From: Pedobacter mendelii
Lineage (GTDB): Bacteria > Bacteroidota > Bacteroidia > Sphingobacteriales > Sphingobacteriaceae
Direction: 5' to 3'
Assembly: GCF_014635725.1 (NCBI RefSeq)
Contig: NZ_BMDJ01000004.1
Coordinates: 1 to 64,000, forward strand
Length of the DNA: 64,000 nt
The notes under the pieces were generated by a model. It ran no database searches, was not told the origin of the DNA, and worked only from the letters and a program-made list of their open reading frames with translations. Each line of letters starts with the position of its first letter. Positions within the stretch are counted from its first letter, which is position 1. The translations under genes and the position numbers were made by a program. Of the stretch, positions 16,780 to 24,704 are shown in pieces.

Positions 16780-17727
16780 CTAATCAACAAGTATCTTTTC
16801 AGTTTTATCAAATAAACTATAATCCAATACTGTTTTTCCTTCATCATTGTGATAATGCATAATTTTGAACTTCGCATCAAGTTCAATATCTTCATCCTGG
16901 TAGCTTGTTCGGGTATGAATGGTTTGTGCAAATGTATCATCAAATGCTTTCAAAATCACAAAGAATTCAACCTCTGCTACTTTCAATTCATCTAAAGTTT
17001 TATCAAAGATGGGGCTATCTTCATTAATTGGATGAACCAATGTCCAGTTTAGCGAAAGCACACTAATTTTACTGCGCTCTAGTTCCAAAGGATAAAAGCT
17101 TCTTTTCAATTTGCCATTAACATTTTCATTAAAACTCATAACCATTTGAACCTCAACATCAATAAGCGAATTTCGCCTCATGTTAACTAACCGAAACATT
17201 AATCCTTTGTCGTTTTGATAAGGTGCTATAACCATTTTTTTACTGAATGAAACTTTAGAAGTTGGGCGGCTGAAACGGCCATAGAGTAATCCTGTTGCCA
17301 AAGCAAAAGCCAGTAAACCGAGCATACTCTCGAAAGCAGCCAAAATACTAGTTACAAAACCTTGGGGCGAAATGTGTCCGTAACCAACGGTAGAAATGGT
17401 TTGCGCAGAAAAGAAAAATGCATCGAAAAACTGGTCTCGTAGGGTTGTACCTTTTGCTCCATTTAAATTTTCGATTCCAACTGCATTGTAAGCAACTGCA
17501 AAAAGCGTATTTACAATGAGATAGGCAGTTAAAATAATCAGGAAAAACCTTGGCCAACTCATGGTTACCAATCGGGTATAAGTATCATCAAATTTAAACC
17601 ACGGTAAGCCAGTGCGTTCAATATTTGGTGTGCCGTCGGTATTTAGAACACGCTGATTTTTGAGAACGGGAGCAGAGCCGAAACCCAAATCATCATTAAA
17701 CTGTACTTTTCTTTTAAAGAAAGCCAT
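16780..17727 (-). CDS. Inward-rectifier-type potassium channel (KirBac)
   Basis: A 315-aa protein with two transmembrane helices (about 58-80 and 124-148) framing a pore loop with the K+ selectivity filter TVGYG at 113-117. The C-terminal half (about 155-315) is the beta-sandwich cytoplasmic Kir domain, with MRRNSLIDVEVQMVMSFNE and LNWTLVHPI as recognisable pieces. This is the prokaryotic Kir architecture, conducting K+ across the inner membrane. Its start lies only about 60 bp from the divergent trp leader. Confidence 0.92.
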   Translation of the reverse strand: MAFFKRKVQFNDDLGFGSAPVLKNQRVLNTDGTPNIERTGLPWFKFDDTYTRLVTMSWPRFFLIILTAYLIVNTLFAVAYNAVGIENLNGAKGTTLRDQFFDAFFFSAQTISTVGYGHISPQGFVTSILAAFESMLGLLAFALATGLLYGRFSRPTSKVSFSKKMVIAPYQNDKGLMFRLVNMRRNSLIDVEVQMVMSFNENVNGKLKRSFYPLELERSKISVLSLNWTLVHPINEDSPIFDKTLDELKVAEVEFFVILKAFDDTFAQTIHTRTSYQDEDIELDAKFKIMHYHNDEGKTVLDYSLFDKTEKILVD

Positions 17728-17737
17728 ATATTTTACA

Positions 17738-17774
17738 AAGATTTTGGAATTTTAAAAAAGTATATCAATATTTG
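17738..17774 (+). promoter_or_regulatory. Putative promoter of the trp leader
   Basis: A TTG near 17738-17745 followed after about 20 nt by AATATTTG at 17767-17774 is a one-mismatch match to the Bacteroidetes TAnnTTTG box. Transcription would begin near 17780, a few bases before the leader peptide ATG at 17787. Confidence 0.5.
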
Positions 17775-17786
17775 TTCTATACAAAC

Positions 17787-17840
17787 ATGATAATTAAAAA
17801 CTTAAATAACAATTGGTGGTGGCATAACGAAGTTCGTTAG
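17787..17840 (+). CDS. trpL: trp operon leader peptide (three tandem Trp codons)
   Basis: The 17-residue frame MIIKNLNNNWWWHNEVR ends at TAG 17838-17840. Codons 10-12 (17814-17822) are three consecutive TGG. An inverted repeat TAACGAA/TTCGTTA lies just after them at 17825-17839. The frame precedes an antiterminator/terminator pair and trpD. Ribosome stalling at the Trp codons would sense charged tRNA-Trp. It was identified from sequence alone but every element of the classical mechanism is present. Confidence 0.88.
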   Translation: MIIKNLNNNWWWHNEVR

Positions 17841-17895
17841 GCAAATTCTATTGTTATATATCTTATAAATATTTAAACACATTGAAAGGATTGCC
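17840..17895 (+). promoter_or_regulatory. Antiterminator of the trp attenuator
   Basis: GGCAA (17840-17844) followed, after one bulged A, by TTCT (17846-17849) can pair with AGGATTGCC (17887-17895), giving nine pairs including one G-U. This uses the 5' arm of the terminator, so the two structures exclude each other. The 5' segment begins at the last base of the leader stop codon, so a ribosome at the stop would mask it, while a ribosome stalled at the Trp codons would not. Confidence 0.75.
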
Positions 17896-17915
17896 CAAAA
17901 AGCAGTCCTTTTTTT
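17885..17915 (+). terminator. trp attenuator terminator
   Basis: AAAGGATTGC (17885-17894) pairs with GCAGTCCTTT (17902-17911) through ten pairs with one wobble, loop CCAAAAA, followed by a T-run to about 17915. It lies about 115 bp before trpD and 45 bp after the leader peptide stop. Confidence 0.88.
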
Positions 17916-18030
17916 ATTGCACTTTTTTAACATCAAGCAAATTATTAGCCACAGATGGAAAGGATGAACACAGATAAATAATAAGCACGGAAAAAATCTA
18001 TGCATAACTGTGGTTAAAACAAAAGAGAAT

Positions 18031-19017
18031 ATGAAAAGAATATTAAACCATTTATTTGAAAATAAGAGTTTTAGTAGGGAAGAGGCCAAAAACATCCTGA
18101 TTTCCATAACGCAAGGCGAATTTAATTCTTCACAGATTGCCGCATTTATTACCGCTTACGCAATGCGCAACATTACGGTTGATGAGTTACAAGGTTTCCG
18201 CGATGCGATGTTGGATTTAGGCATTAAAACTGATTTTTCTGATTATGAGTTAATTGACCTTTGCGGAACAGGTGGCGATGGAAAAGACACTTTTAATATA
18301 TCAACGCTCTCATCTTTTGTGGTTGCGGGTGCTGGTTATAAAGTAGCAAAACATGGTAATTACGGGGTTTCTTCAGGTTGTGGTTCATCCAATGTAATGG
18401 AATATCTGGGTTATAATTTCACTAACGACCAGAATATTTTGAAAAGTAATCTTGATACTGCAGGAATTTGCTTTTTACATGCACCTTTGTTTAATCCCGC
18501 TATGAAGATTGTGGCACCCATTCGTAAAGATTTAGGAATAAAAACTTTTTTTAATATGTTGGGGCCAATGGTTAATCCATCTCAACCGAAATATCAAATG
18601 GTAGGTGTATTTAGTTTAGAACTGGCTCGTTTGTATAATTATTTATATCAGGATACGACTAAAAATTATACCATTGTTCATGCGCTTGAGGGGTATGATG
18701 AAATCTCACTTACCTGCGATGTGAAAACTTTTAATAACAAAGGAGAGAGTATTTTAACCTTAAATGATATGGGTTTTCAAAAGGTTTCTTTCCAAGATAT
18801 TAAAGGAGGTGATACGGTTGAATCATCAGCAAAGATATTTATGAATGTGCTAAATGGAGAGGCTACCGACGTACAGAATAATGTGGTGCTTTGCAACTCT
18901 GCCTTAGCCATTAAAACCATTAAACCAACGGCAAGTTTTGCAGATTGCTTTTACGAGGCTGAAGAATCTTTAATGAGCAAAAAAGCTTTAGAAAGTTTTA
19001 AAAAATTAGTAGCCTGA
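18031..19017 (+). CDS. trpD: Anthranilate phosphoribosyltransferase
   Basis: A 328-aa enzyme that joins anthranilate to PRPP in tryptophan synthesis. The start at 18031 (MKRILNHLFE) matches the family; an upstream GTG at 18010 is less likely. The PRPP-binding motif GTGGDG lies at 79-84, followed by KDTFNIST, KHGN and the conserved RKDLGIKTFFNMLGPMVNP. It is the first enzyme gene after the attenuator. Its TGA overlaps the trpF ATG by one base (TGATG). Confidence 0.95.
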   Translation: MKRILNHLFENKSFSREEAKNILISITQGEFNSSQIAAFITAYAMRNITVDELQGFRDAMLDLGIKTDFSDYELIDLCGTGGDGKDTFNISTLSSFVVAGAGYKVAKHGNYGVSSGCGSSNVMEYLGYNFTNDQNILKSNLDTAGICFLHAPLFNPAMKIVAPIRKDLGIKTFFNMLGPMVNPSQPKYQMVGVFSLELARLYNYLYQDTTKNYTIVHALEGYDEISLTCDVKTFNNKGESILTLNDMGFQKVSFQDIKGGDTVESSAKIFMNVLNGEATDVQNNVVLCNSALAIKTIKPTASFADCFYEAEESLMSKKALESFKKLVA

Positions 19018-19652
19018 TGGGTGAATTAAAGCTAAAAGTTTGTGGAATGAAGTTCGCAGCAAATATTGCAGCGATTGCCGGTTTGGCACCTGATTATTTG
19101 GGTTTCATTTTTTACGAGAAATCGCCAAGGTTTATCAGCGATGTCTCTGCCGAATTAATTAAATACATTCCATCAGAAATTAAAACAGTAGGCGTTTTTG
19201 TTGATGAAGATTTAGATATTGTTAAAAAAAAAGTAAATCTATATCAACTAAAAGCTGTTCAATTACATGGTAATGAATCACCAGAATATTGTAATGATTT
19301 GAAATCAGCATTTGTTGGTTTAGAAGTAATTAAAGCTTTTGGTATAGATGAAGATTTTGATTTCACAGCATTGAATTCTTACATTAATGTAGTTGATTAC
19401 TTTTTGTTTGATACTAAAACAAAAGCACATGGCGGTTCAGGGAAAATTTTCGATTGGAAGATTTTAATTAATTATAAACTTGATAAGCCTTACTTTTTGA
19501 GCGGCGGAATTGATTTAAAACATGCAACTTTGATATCAAATATTGAAGACTCAAGGTTGTATGCGTTAGATGTTAACAGCCGTTTTGAAGTTGAGCCTGG
19601 AGTTAAGGATGTGGAGAAGATTAAGGAATTTGTAGCTAAGCTAGGTGGGTAG
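19017..19652 (+). CDS. trpF: Phosphoribosylanthranilate isomerase
   Basis: A 211-aa TIM-barrel protein. The catalytic cysteine is C9 in KVCGMK. The general acid aspartate is in the LDVNSRFE stretch, and the phosphate-binding loops LSGGID and GSGKIFDW are present. It converts N-(5-phosphoribosyl)anthranilate to the CdRP intermediate. It overlaps trpD by one base. trpC, which often lies between trpD and trpF in this phylum, is absent here. Confidence 0.95.
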   Translation: MGELKLKVCGMKFAANIAAIAGLAPDYLGFIFYEKSPRFISDVSAELIKYIPSEIKTVGVFVDEDLDIVKKKVNLYQLKAVQLHGNESPEYCNDLKSAFVGLEVIKAFGIDEDFDFTALNSYINVVDYFLFDTKTKAHGGSGKIFDWKILINYKLDKPYFLSGGIDLKHATLISNIEDSRLYALDVNSRFEVEPGVKDVEKIKEFVAKLGG

Positions 19653-19694
19653 TTGTGGGATTACGCTCCTTTCCTTTCGATTGAACAACGGAAA

Positions 19695-19800
19695 TTTTTG
19701 TCCTGGCCGGACGGGCTTTTTTCTTTTTAACAACAAAAAGAAATAAAAATTGCCGGCTGAAAATTTTTCTATTGAAGTTAGTGGTTTGGCTTGGACAAGC
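19695..19800. repeat. Dispersed intergenic repeat, copy 1
   Basis: A block with the order TCCTGGnCGGACnG, a T/A-rich segment, GGCTGAAAATTTTTCTATT, AAGT and TTGGCT. The same order of words recurs at 57641-57752. No open frame is present. It lies between trpF and trpB. Confidence 0.75.
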
Positions 19801-19891
19801 TATCCCGAAAAATTTGTTAGGCCGGATTGAACTACAACGGAGATGAAGTGGTAAGGCTTAATTGGATTGAAAAGCACAATATAAAAAATAG

Positions 19892-19950
19892 CCCATGATT
19901 TTAATCATGGGTAATATAATAAAATTCATTACCGTCGGTTTCAACCGACG
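19892..19950. repeat. Two short perfect hairpins upstream of trpB
   Basis: CCCATGATT/AATCATGGG at 19892-19911 and CGTCGGTT/AACCGACG at 19933-19950 are two perfect palindromic stems with 2-nt centres, 21 bp apart. Paired hairpins of this type are scattered between genes in many Bacteroidetes genomes. The second ends 17 bp before the trpB start and could influence mRNA stability. Confidence 0.75.
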
Positions 19951-19967
19951 AATTGATAAAAAATATT

Positions 19968-21149
19968 ATGAAATACAAAGTAAACGAAAAAGGATATTAC
20001 GGAGATTTTGGAGGTGCATACATCCCGGAGATGCTTTACCCAAACGTAGAGGAATTGCGTCAAAACTATTTGAAAATTATTGATGATGCCGATTTTCAGA
20101 AAGAATTTCATCAATTAATGAAAGATTATGTTGGTCGCCCGTCGCCGTTGTATTTGGCAAAAAGATTGTCAGAAAGGTATGGTGCAAACATTTTCCTGAA
20201 AAGAGAAGATTTAAACCATACCGGGGCGCATAAAATTAACAACACCATCGGACAAATTCTCCTTGCCGAAAAGCTTGGTAAAAAAAGAATTATCGCTGAG
20301 ACAGGTGCTGGTCAGCATGGTGTTGCAACCGCTACCGTTTGTGCTTTGCGTAATCTTGAATGCGTAATTTACATGGGAGAGGTTGATATCGAGCGCCAGG
20401 CACCAAACGTTGCCCGTATGAAAATGTTAGGTGCAAAGGTGGTTCCCGCAAGCTCAGGAAGTAAAACTTTAAAAGATGCAACGAACGAGGCCATGCGTGA
20501 CTGGATTAATAATCCTGTTGATACGCACTACATTATCGGTTCGGTGGTAGGTCCACATCCTTATCCCGATATGGTGGCAATTTTTCAATCCATAATTTCA
20601 GATGAAACCAAGAAGCAACTTTTAGAACAAACAGGAAGCGACCAACCCGATTATGTTTTAGCTTGTGTAGGTGGTGGAAGTAATGCAATGGGGATGTTTT
20701 ATCATTTCATGGATGATGAAAACGTTAAACTGATTGCCGTTGAAGCGGCTGGGAAAGGTGTATCGAGTGGGTTTTCTGCCGCAACCACGTTTCTTGGTAA
20801 AGAGGGTGTGCTGCATGGCAGCAGAAGTATTTTAATGCAAACACCAGATGGGCAAGTTGTAGAACCACATTCAGTTTCTGCTGGATTGGATTACCCAGGT
20901 ATTGGTCCGCAACACGCACATTTGTTTAAAACTGGCCGTGGACAATACGTTTCCATTACCGATGAAGAAAGTTTAGATGCAGGATTATTACTCACCCAGT
21001 TGGAGGGAATTATTCCCGCAATTGAAACAGCACATGCTATAGCTTACTTAGAAAAAATGGAATTTAAAGGTGGAGAAAATGTGGTAATTTGCTTATCAGG
21101 GCGAGGGGATAAGGATTTAGATACATACATTAAACATTTTAATTTATAA
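19968..21149 (+). CDS. trpB: Tryptophan synthase beta chain
   Basis: A 393-aa PLP enzyme that condenses indole with serine. The start at 19968 ([10 protein letters not shown]) is preferred over the ATG at 19953. The PLP lysine is K89 in HTGAHKINN, followed by [12 protein letters not shown], the phosphate-binding GGGSNAMG and the monovalent-cation-site region. Length and motifs match the TrpB1 type that works with TrpA. It is separated from trpF by 315 bp of repeat-bearing spacer. Confidence 0.96.
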   Translation: MKYKVNEKGYYGDFGGAYIPEMLYPNVEELRQNYLKIIDDADFQKEFHQLMKDYVGRPSPLYLAKRLSERYGANIFLKREDLNHTGAHKINNTIGQILLAEKLGKKRIIAETGAGQHGVATATVCALRNLECVIYMGEVDIERQAPNVARMKMLGAKVVPASSGSKTLKDATNEAMRDWINNPVDTHYIIGSVVGPHPYPDMVAIFQSIISDETKKQLLEQTGSDQPDYVLACVGGGSNAMGMFYHFMDDENVKLIAVEAAGKGVSSGFSAATTFLGKEGVLHGSRSILMQTPDGQVVEPHSVSAGLDYPGIGPQHAHLFKTGRGQYVSITDEESLDAGLLLTQLEGIIPAIETAHAIAYLEKMEFKGGENVVICLSGRGDKDLDTYIKHFNL

Positions 21150-21224
21150 CCCCTAAATCCCTTAATGGGGACTTTTGCGGTAATTTTTTTACACTTAATA
21201 AAGCCCCTTTAGGGGTTAGGGTAT
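21150..21224. repeat. Inverted-repeat spacer between trpB and trpA
   Basis: The 5' part (TAACCCCTAAATCCC...GGGGACTTT) and the 3' part (AAAGCCCCTTTAGGGGTTAGGG) are approximate reverse complements with a short AT-rich centre. Such CCCCTAAAGGGG elements are common between genes in Bacteroidetes and resemble REP sequences. The loop would sit inside the trp mRNA. Confidence 0.7.
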
Positions 21225-21992
21225 ATGAACAGAATCAAACAACTCTTCCTGGAGAAGAAAAATATATTATCGATTTACTATACGGCTGGTTACCCAAATA
21301 CCGACGATACCATTAAAATTGCTGAAGCACTGGAAAAATCAGGAGCAGATATGCTGGAAATTGGTTTCCCGTATTCAGACCCTGTGGCCGATGGTCCGGT
21401 TATTCAGGCCAGCAGCAAACAATCTTTAGATCAGGGCATGACATTAAACCTGCTTTTTGAGCAGCTAAAAGAACTACGCAAAAACATTAGGATTCCTGTT
21501 TTATTGATGGGCTATGTGAATCCTGTTTTGCAGTTTGGTGTAGAGAATTTCTGTAAAGCCTGTGCTGAAGTAGGCGTTGATGGTTGTATCGTTCCCGATT
21601 TACCAATGGTTGAATATGAAGAATTTTATAAAGGTTACTTCGAGGAACACAATTTAAGCAACGTATTTTTGATTACACCTCAAACAGCCGATGAACGCAT
21701 TCATAAGATTGATGGATTGACCAATGGATTTATTTATCTACTTTCTTCTTCTGCAACAACAGGCAAAAGCCTTGAGGTTGGCAATACCACAGAAACTTAC
21801 TTCGGCAGAATCAAGAATATGAACCTGAAAAACCCAACCATGATTGGTTTCGGGATTAGTGATAAACAAACTTTTGATAAGGCTTGTGTTTATGCGAATG
21901 GAGCAATTATTGGAACTGCCTTTGTTAAAGCAATTGAGAATGGAAATATTGAAGAAAGTGTAAGTGATTTTATGAAGAAGTTCAAATCTTAG
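21225..21992 (+). CDS. trpA: Tryptophan synthase alpha chain
   Basis: A 255-aa TIM-barrel protein that cleaves indole-3-glycerol phosphate to indole. Catalytic residues E45 (LEIGFPYSDP) and D56 (VADGPVIQ) are both present. The conserved GFGISDK phosphate-binding stretch and the LLSSSATTG loop are also there. It is the last gene of the trpD-F-B-A operon and is followed by a strong terminator. Confidence 0.96.
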   Translation: MNRIKQLFLEKKNILSIYYTAGYPNTDDTIKIAEALEKSGADMLEIGFPYSDPVADGPVIQASSKQSLDQGMTLNLLFEQLKELRKNIRIPVLLMGYVNPVLQFGVENFCKACAEVGVDGCIVPDLPMVEYEEFYKGYFEEHNLSNVFLITPQTADERIHKIDGLTNGFIYLLSSSATTGKSLEVGNTTETYFGRIKNMNLKNPTMIGFGISDKQTFDKACVYANGAIIGTAFVKAIENGNIEESVSDFMKKFKS

Positions 21993-22073
21993 GCATCCAA
22001 CCGCTAAGCGAGCAAAGTTTTTCATAAAACACACCAAGTTTAAAATAGCAGAATTACTTTGTATAACATATTG

Positions 22074-22099
22074 GTCGTAGCATCTCGCTACGACTTTTT
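22074..22099 (+). terminator. Intrinsic terminator after trpA
   Basis: GTCGTAGC (22074-22081) and GCTACGAC (22087-22094) form a perfect 8-bp stem with loop ATCTC, followed by TTTTT. It lies 80 bp after the trpA stop and is correctly oriented. Confidence 0.85.
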
Positions 22100-22500
22100 G
22101 CTTTAGGATTATTTAGGTTAAAAGTCCTCCCGCGGATTGTGCTAATTTCGCAGATTTAATCTGTTTTATCTGCGTAATTTGTGAGAGACGTTTATTATTA
22201 ATTTTCACCAGAAGAAGGGTTTCACCAGAAGACGGGGCTGGTTTATTTGTACCTTGTAATTACCCAAGTTCTCTAAACCCGACCGAAATGGAAAACACGC
22301 ATCCCAATTTTCTCGGGAGCGGATTTGTATTAAAGGGCGGGGCAGGTGTATCAGAAAAGCTACTACCACTGCTTTCAAAAAAAATAAAATTTCGGAATGG
22401 CATTAATTTTTTAAAAAAGATAAAATCAATAAAAATAATTCACTAAAGTAAAATAACTTTAAACAGCTTTAAACAAGCTTTTACGGCCTCCAAATTTCAT
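22100..22500. other. Long spacer without a gene
   Basis: About 400 bp with no convincing reading frame. The only structure I see is an inverted repeat CGCAGAT/ATCTGCG at 22149-22174, of a kind widely dispersed in these genomes, and a direct repetition of TTTCACCAGAAGA around 22203-22225. The tetR promoter region begins at about 22500. Confidence 0.5.
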
Positions 22501-22560
22501 TTGACAATTCAATGATTGTCAATTTCTGAAATGGTTCTACATTTGCTTAACGGTGTTAGA
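22501..22560 (+). promoter_or_regulatory. tetR promoter and operators
   Basis: TTG at 22516-22518 is followed after 19 nt by TACATTTG at 22538-22545, a perfect Bacteroidetes promoter. A perfect inverted repeat TTGACAAT/ATTGTCAA (22501-22522) overlaps the -33 box. Immediately after the -7 box lies CTTAACGGTGTTAGA (22546-22560), whose near copy stands before the pump genes at 23210-23224. Confidence 0.7.
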
Positions 22561-22585
22561 TTATTTACACTTAATAATTCCGGTT

Positions 22586-23191
22586 ATGGGAAGCAAAGAA
22601 AGAATTCTACGTTTAAAAGATGAAACCAGAACAAACATTCTGGATGCTGCCTTGAACATTGTTCAAACTGAGGGTTGGCAGGCATTAAGCATGCGTAAAA
22701 TTGCAGACCAGATTGAATACACCGCACCAATTATTTACGAATACTTTTCTAATAAAGAGGGGATTTTACTCGAATTAACAAGAAGAGGTTACCTTATTTT
22801 AGCAAAGGATATTTGTGAAGCCAGAGATAAACATGAATCGGCTGAAGATAAAATGGAGGCCATGTGGGTTGCTTATTGGAATTTCGCTTTTGCCAACAAA
22901 GAATTTTATCAGCTGATGTATGGTGTAGACATGGTTTGTTGCAATGTTAAAAGTGCAATGCCCGAAGCTGAAAATGTTGGTTCGATGTTAGGTGATGTAA
23001 TCGAATCTTTATTCAAGAAAAAACCAGTTTCTGAAGATGATATTTGCATGAAATATTATACTTATTGGTCTATAATACATGGTTTAATTTCAATCAATTT
23101 GGTTCGCCCGAATGGAAGAACAACTGACGAATTGAATCAACAAATTTTAAAAGATGCCATTAAAGGCATCACACTATCAATAAACAATTAA
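22586..23191 (+). CDS. TetR/AcrR family transcriptional regulator
   Basis: A 201-aa protein. The start at ATG 22586 (MGSKERILRL) is chosen over a GTG at 22553 that falls inside the operator. The N-terminal helix-turn-helix (about 15-60) has ALSMRKIADQIEYTAPIIYEYFSNKEGIL, the typical TetR recognition-helix region. The rest is an all-helical ligand/dimer domain resembling the WHG (TetR_C) group. It lies just upstream of, and in the same direction as, an RND efflux operon and shares an operator-like sequence with it, so it is most likely the local repressor. Confidence 0.92.
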   Translation: MGSKERILRLKDETRTNILDAALNIVQTEGWQALSMRKIADQIEYTAPIIYEYFSNKEGILLELTRRGYLILAKDICEARDKHESAEDKMEAMWVAYWNFAFANKEFYQLMYGVDMVCCNVKSAMPEAENVGSMLGDVIESLFKKKPVSEDDICMKYYTYWSIIHGLISINLVRPNGRTTDELNQQILKDAIKGITLSINN

Positions 23192-23209
23192 CTTTTTTTT
23201 GTCCGACAG

Positions 23210-23231
23210 CTTAACGCTGTTAGATTATTTA
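23210..23231 (+). promoter_or_regulatory. Operator of the efflux operon
   Basis: CTTAACGCTGTTAGA followed by TTATTTA is identical to the sequence at 22546-22567 except at one base. It lies 33 bp before the MFP start. The core TTAAC-N3-GTTA is a dyad. A third, fully symmetric copy (TTAACAGTGTTAA) lies at 23295-23307, inside the first codons of the MFP gene. Confidence 0.7.
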
Positions 23232-23263
23232 TTCACTATAAATCCATTATAATTATTAATCAT

Positions 23264-24463
23264 ATGAATGCTATCCATCGTTTGTTTATTTTACTTAACA
23301 GTGTTAAACAGTTTAACCAAGTTAAGTCACTGTTAATTATTGCTACATTATCTATTATTTTGGTTAGCTGCAAATCATCTCCAGATCAAAGTGCTGCCGC
23401 TCCACCACCGCCAGTTTTACCTGTAAGTTTAGTTAACGAAAGCAGTGAAACTACATTTATCGAATATCCTGCATCAATTCAAGGTGCGGTTGATATTGAT
23501 GTTCGTCCGCAGGTTAGCGGTTATTTGCAAAGTGTTTTGGTTGATGAGGGAGCTTATGTATCAGCGGGGCAAACGCTTTTCAAAATTAATGAAAACCCTT
23601 ACCGTGAGGCTTTGAACAATGCAAAAGCGAGCTTGCATGCTAGTGAAGCTGCAATTTCAAATGCACAATTAGAGGTTGATAAGTTAACACCACTGGTTCA
23701 AAACAAGGTTGTTTCTGAGTTTCAATTAAAGACTGCTAAAACAGCTTACAAAATTGCACAAGCCAATTCGGAGCAGGCAAAAGCAAGTGTGGCATCAGCT
23801 CAGATTAACTTGGGTTATACTAGTGTTAAGGCAACCGTAAGTGGCTATATCGGCCGTATTCCGAAGAAACAAGGAAGTTTAGTTTCACCGACTGACCAAA
23901 TTCCTTTAACCCAACTATCAGATATCCACGAGGTGCATGTTTACTTCGCTTTGGCTGAAAATGATTTTAATAGTTTTAATGCAAATTATCCAGGTAAAAC
24001 ACCTGCCGATAGAATTAAACATCTTCCTGCGGTTGAATTGGTTTTGGCTGATAATTCCATCTATCCGATTAAAGGAAAAATAGATATGATTGATGGTCAG
24101 TTTGATAAAAATACAGGTGCAATTACACTCAGGGCAAGTTTTCCTAATACCAGCGGAACACTACGTTCAGGCAATACAGGCAAACTTCGTTTAGGCTTAA
24201 AGCATGATGATGCGATTTTAATTCCGCAGTCCGCTACGGTTGAGATGCAGGATAAAGTGTTCGTTTTTGCACTAAATAAAGGCAATAAGGTTACTAAAAT
24301 GCCTATCACAATTATTGGCAAAAGTGGTAATAATTATCTGGTTAAAGATGGTGTAAAATCAGGTGACCAAATTGTGTTAAGTGGCTTAGACCGTTTACAG
24401 GAGGGGCAGGTAATTACGCCTGAAAAATCGACAGATAAAGCAGCGAGTTTGAAGTTGAAATAG
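23264..24463 (+). CDS. RND efflux periplasmic adaptor (membrane fusion lipoprotein)
   Basis: A 399-aa AcrA/MexA-type adaptor. The lipobox LVSC puts the lipidated cysteine at C36, after an unusually long N-terminal region. The biotinyl-lipoyl-like halves (VRPQVSGYLQSVLVDEGAYVSAGQTLFKIN and VKATVSGYIGRI) flank a helical hairpin (about 105-165). Beta-barrel and membrane-proximal domains follow (LKSGDQIVLSGLDRLQEGQVITP-like end). It joins the inner-membrane pump with the outer-membrane channel. It is the first gene of the three-gene pump operon. Confidence 0.93.
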   Translation: MNAIHRLFILLNSVKQFNQVKSLLIIATLSIILVSCKSSPDQSAAAPPPPVLPVSLVNESSETTFIEYPASIQGAVDIDVRPQVSGYLQSVLVDEGAYVSAGQTLFKINENPYREALNNAKASLHASEAAISNAQLEVDKLTPLVQNKVVSEFQLKTAKTAYKIAQANSEQAKASVASAQINLGYTSVKATVSGYIGRIPKKQGSLVSPTDQIPLTQLSDIHEVHVYFALAENDFNSFNANYPGKTPADRIKHLPAVELVLADNSIYPIKGKIDMIDGQFDKNTGAITLRASFPNTSGTLRSGNTGKLRLGLKHDDAILIPQSATVEMQDKVFVFALNKGNKVTKMPITIIGKSGNNYLVKDGVKSGDQIVLSGLDRLQEGQVITPEKSTDKAASLKLK

Positions 24464-24514
24464 TTGGGAGTTGGGAGTTTTCAGTTGGTAGTCCGGGGTC
24501 CGAAGTCTGGGTAG

Positions 24515-24613
24515 AGACTAAAGCTTAAAGACTAAAGCTGAAAGGTCAAAGTGTAAAGCTGAAAGACTAAAGCTTGAAGTATAAAGACTAGTGAGTTGAA
24601 AGCTTGAAGTTAA
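24515..24613. repeat. 7-bp-phased repeat tract upstream of the RND pump gene
   Basis: From 24515 the sequence divides into twelve consecutive heptamers without an indel: AGACTAA, AGCTTAA, AGACTAA, AGCTGAA, AGGTCAA, AGTGTAA, AGCTGAA, AGACTAA, AGCTTGA, AGTATAA, AGACTAG, TGAGTTG. One 8-mer and one further heptamer follow. It lies inside the pump operon, between the MFP and RND genes. Confidence 0.85.
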
Positions 24614-24704
24614 AAGAAAAATAAAATTAAGTAATAGGTTATGCGTTCTGCGCTCCCTCTCATATGGTGAGGGTTGGGGTAGGGCTAAAATAAAAAGATA
24701 AAAA

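Noticed and set aside
21150-21224. Separate promoter for trpA
   Set aside because: The inverted repeat is of the dispersed CCCCTAAAGGGG kind, and no TAnnTTTG box with a TTG at the right distance was seen.
22074-22099. Attenuator or riboswitch for tetR
   Set aside because: The hairpin is a simple terminator 80 bp after trpA, and tetR has its own promoter far downstream.
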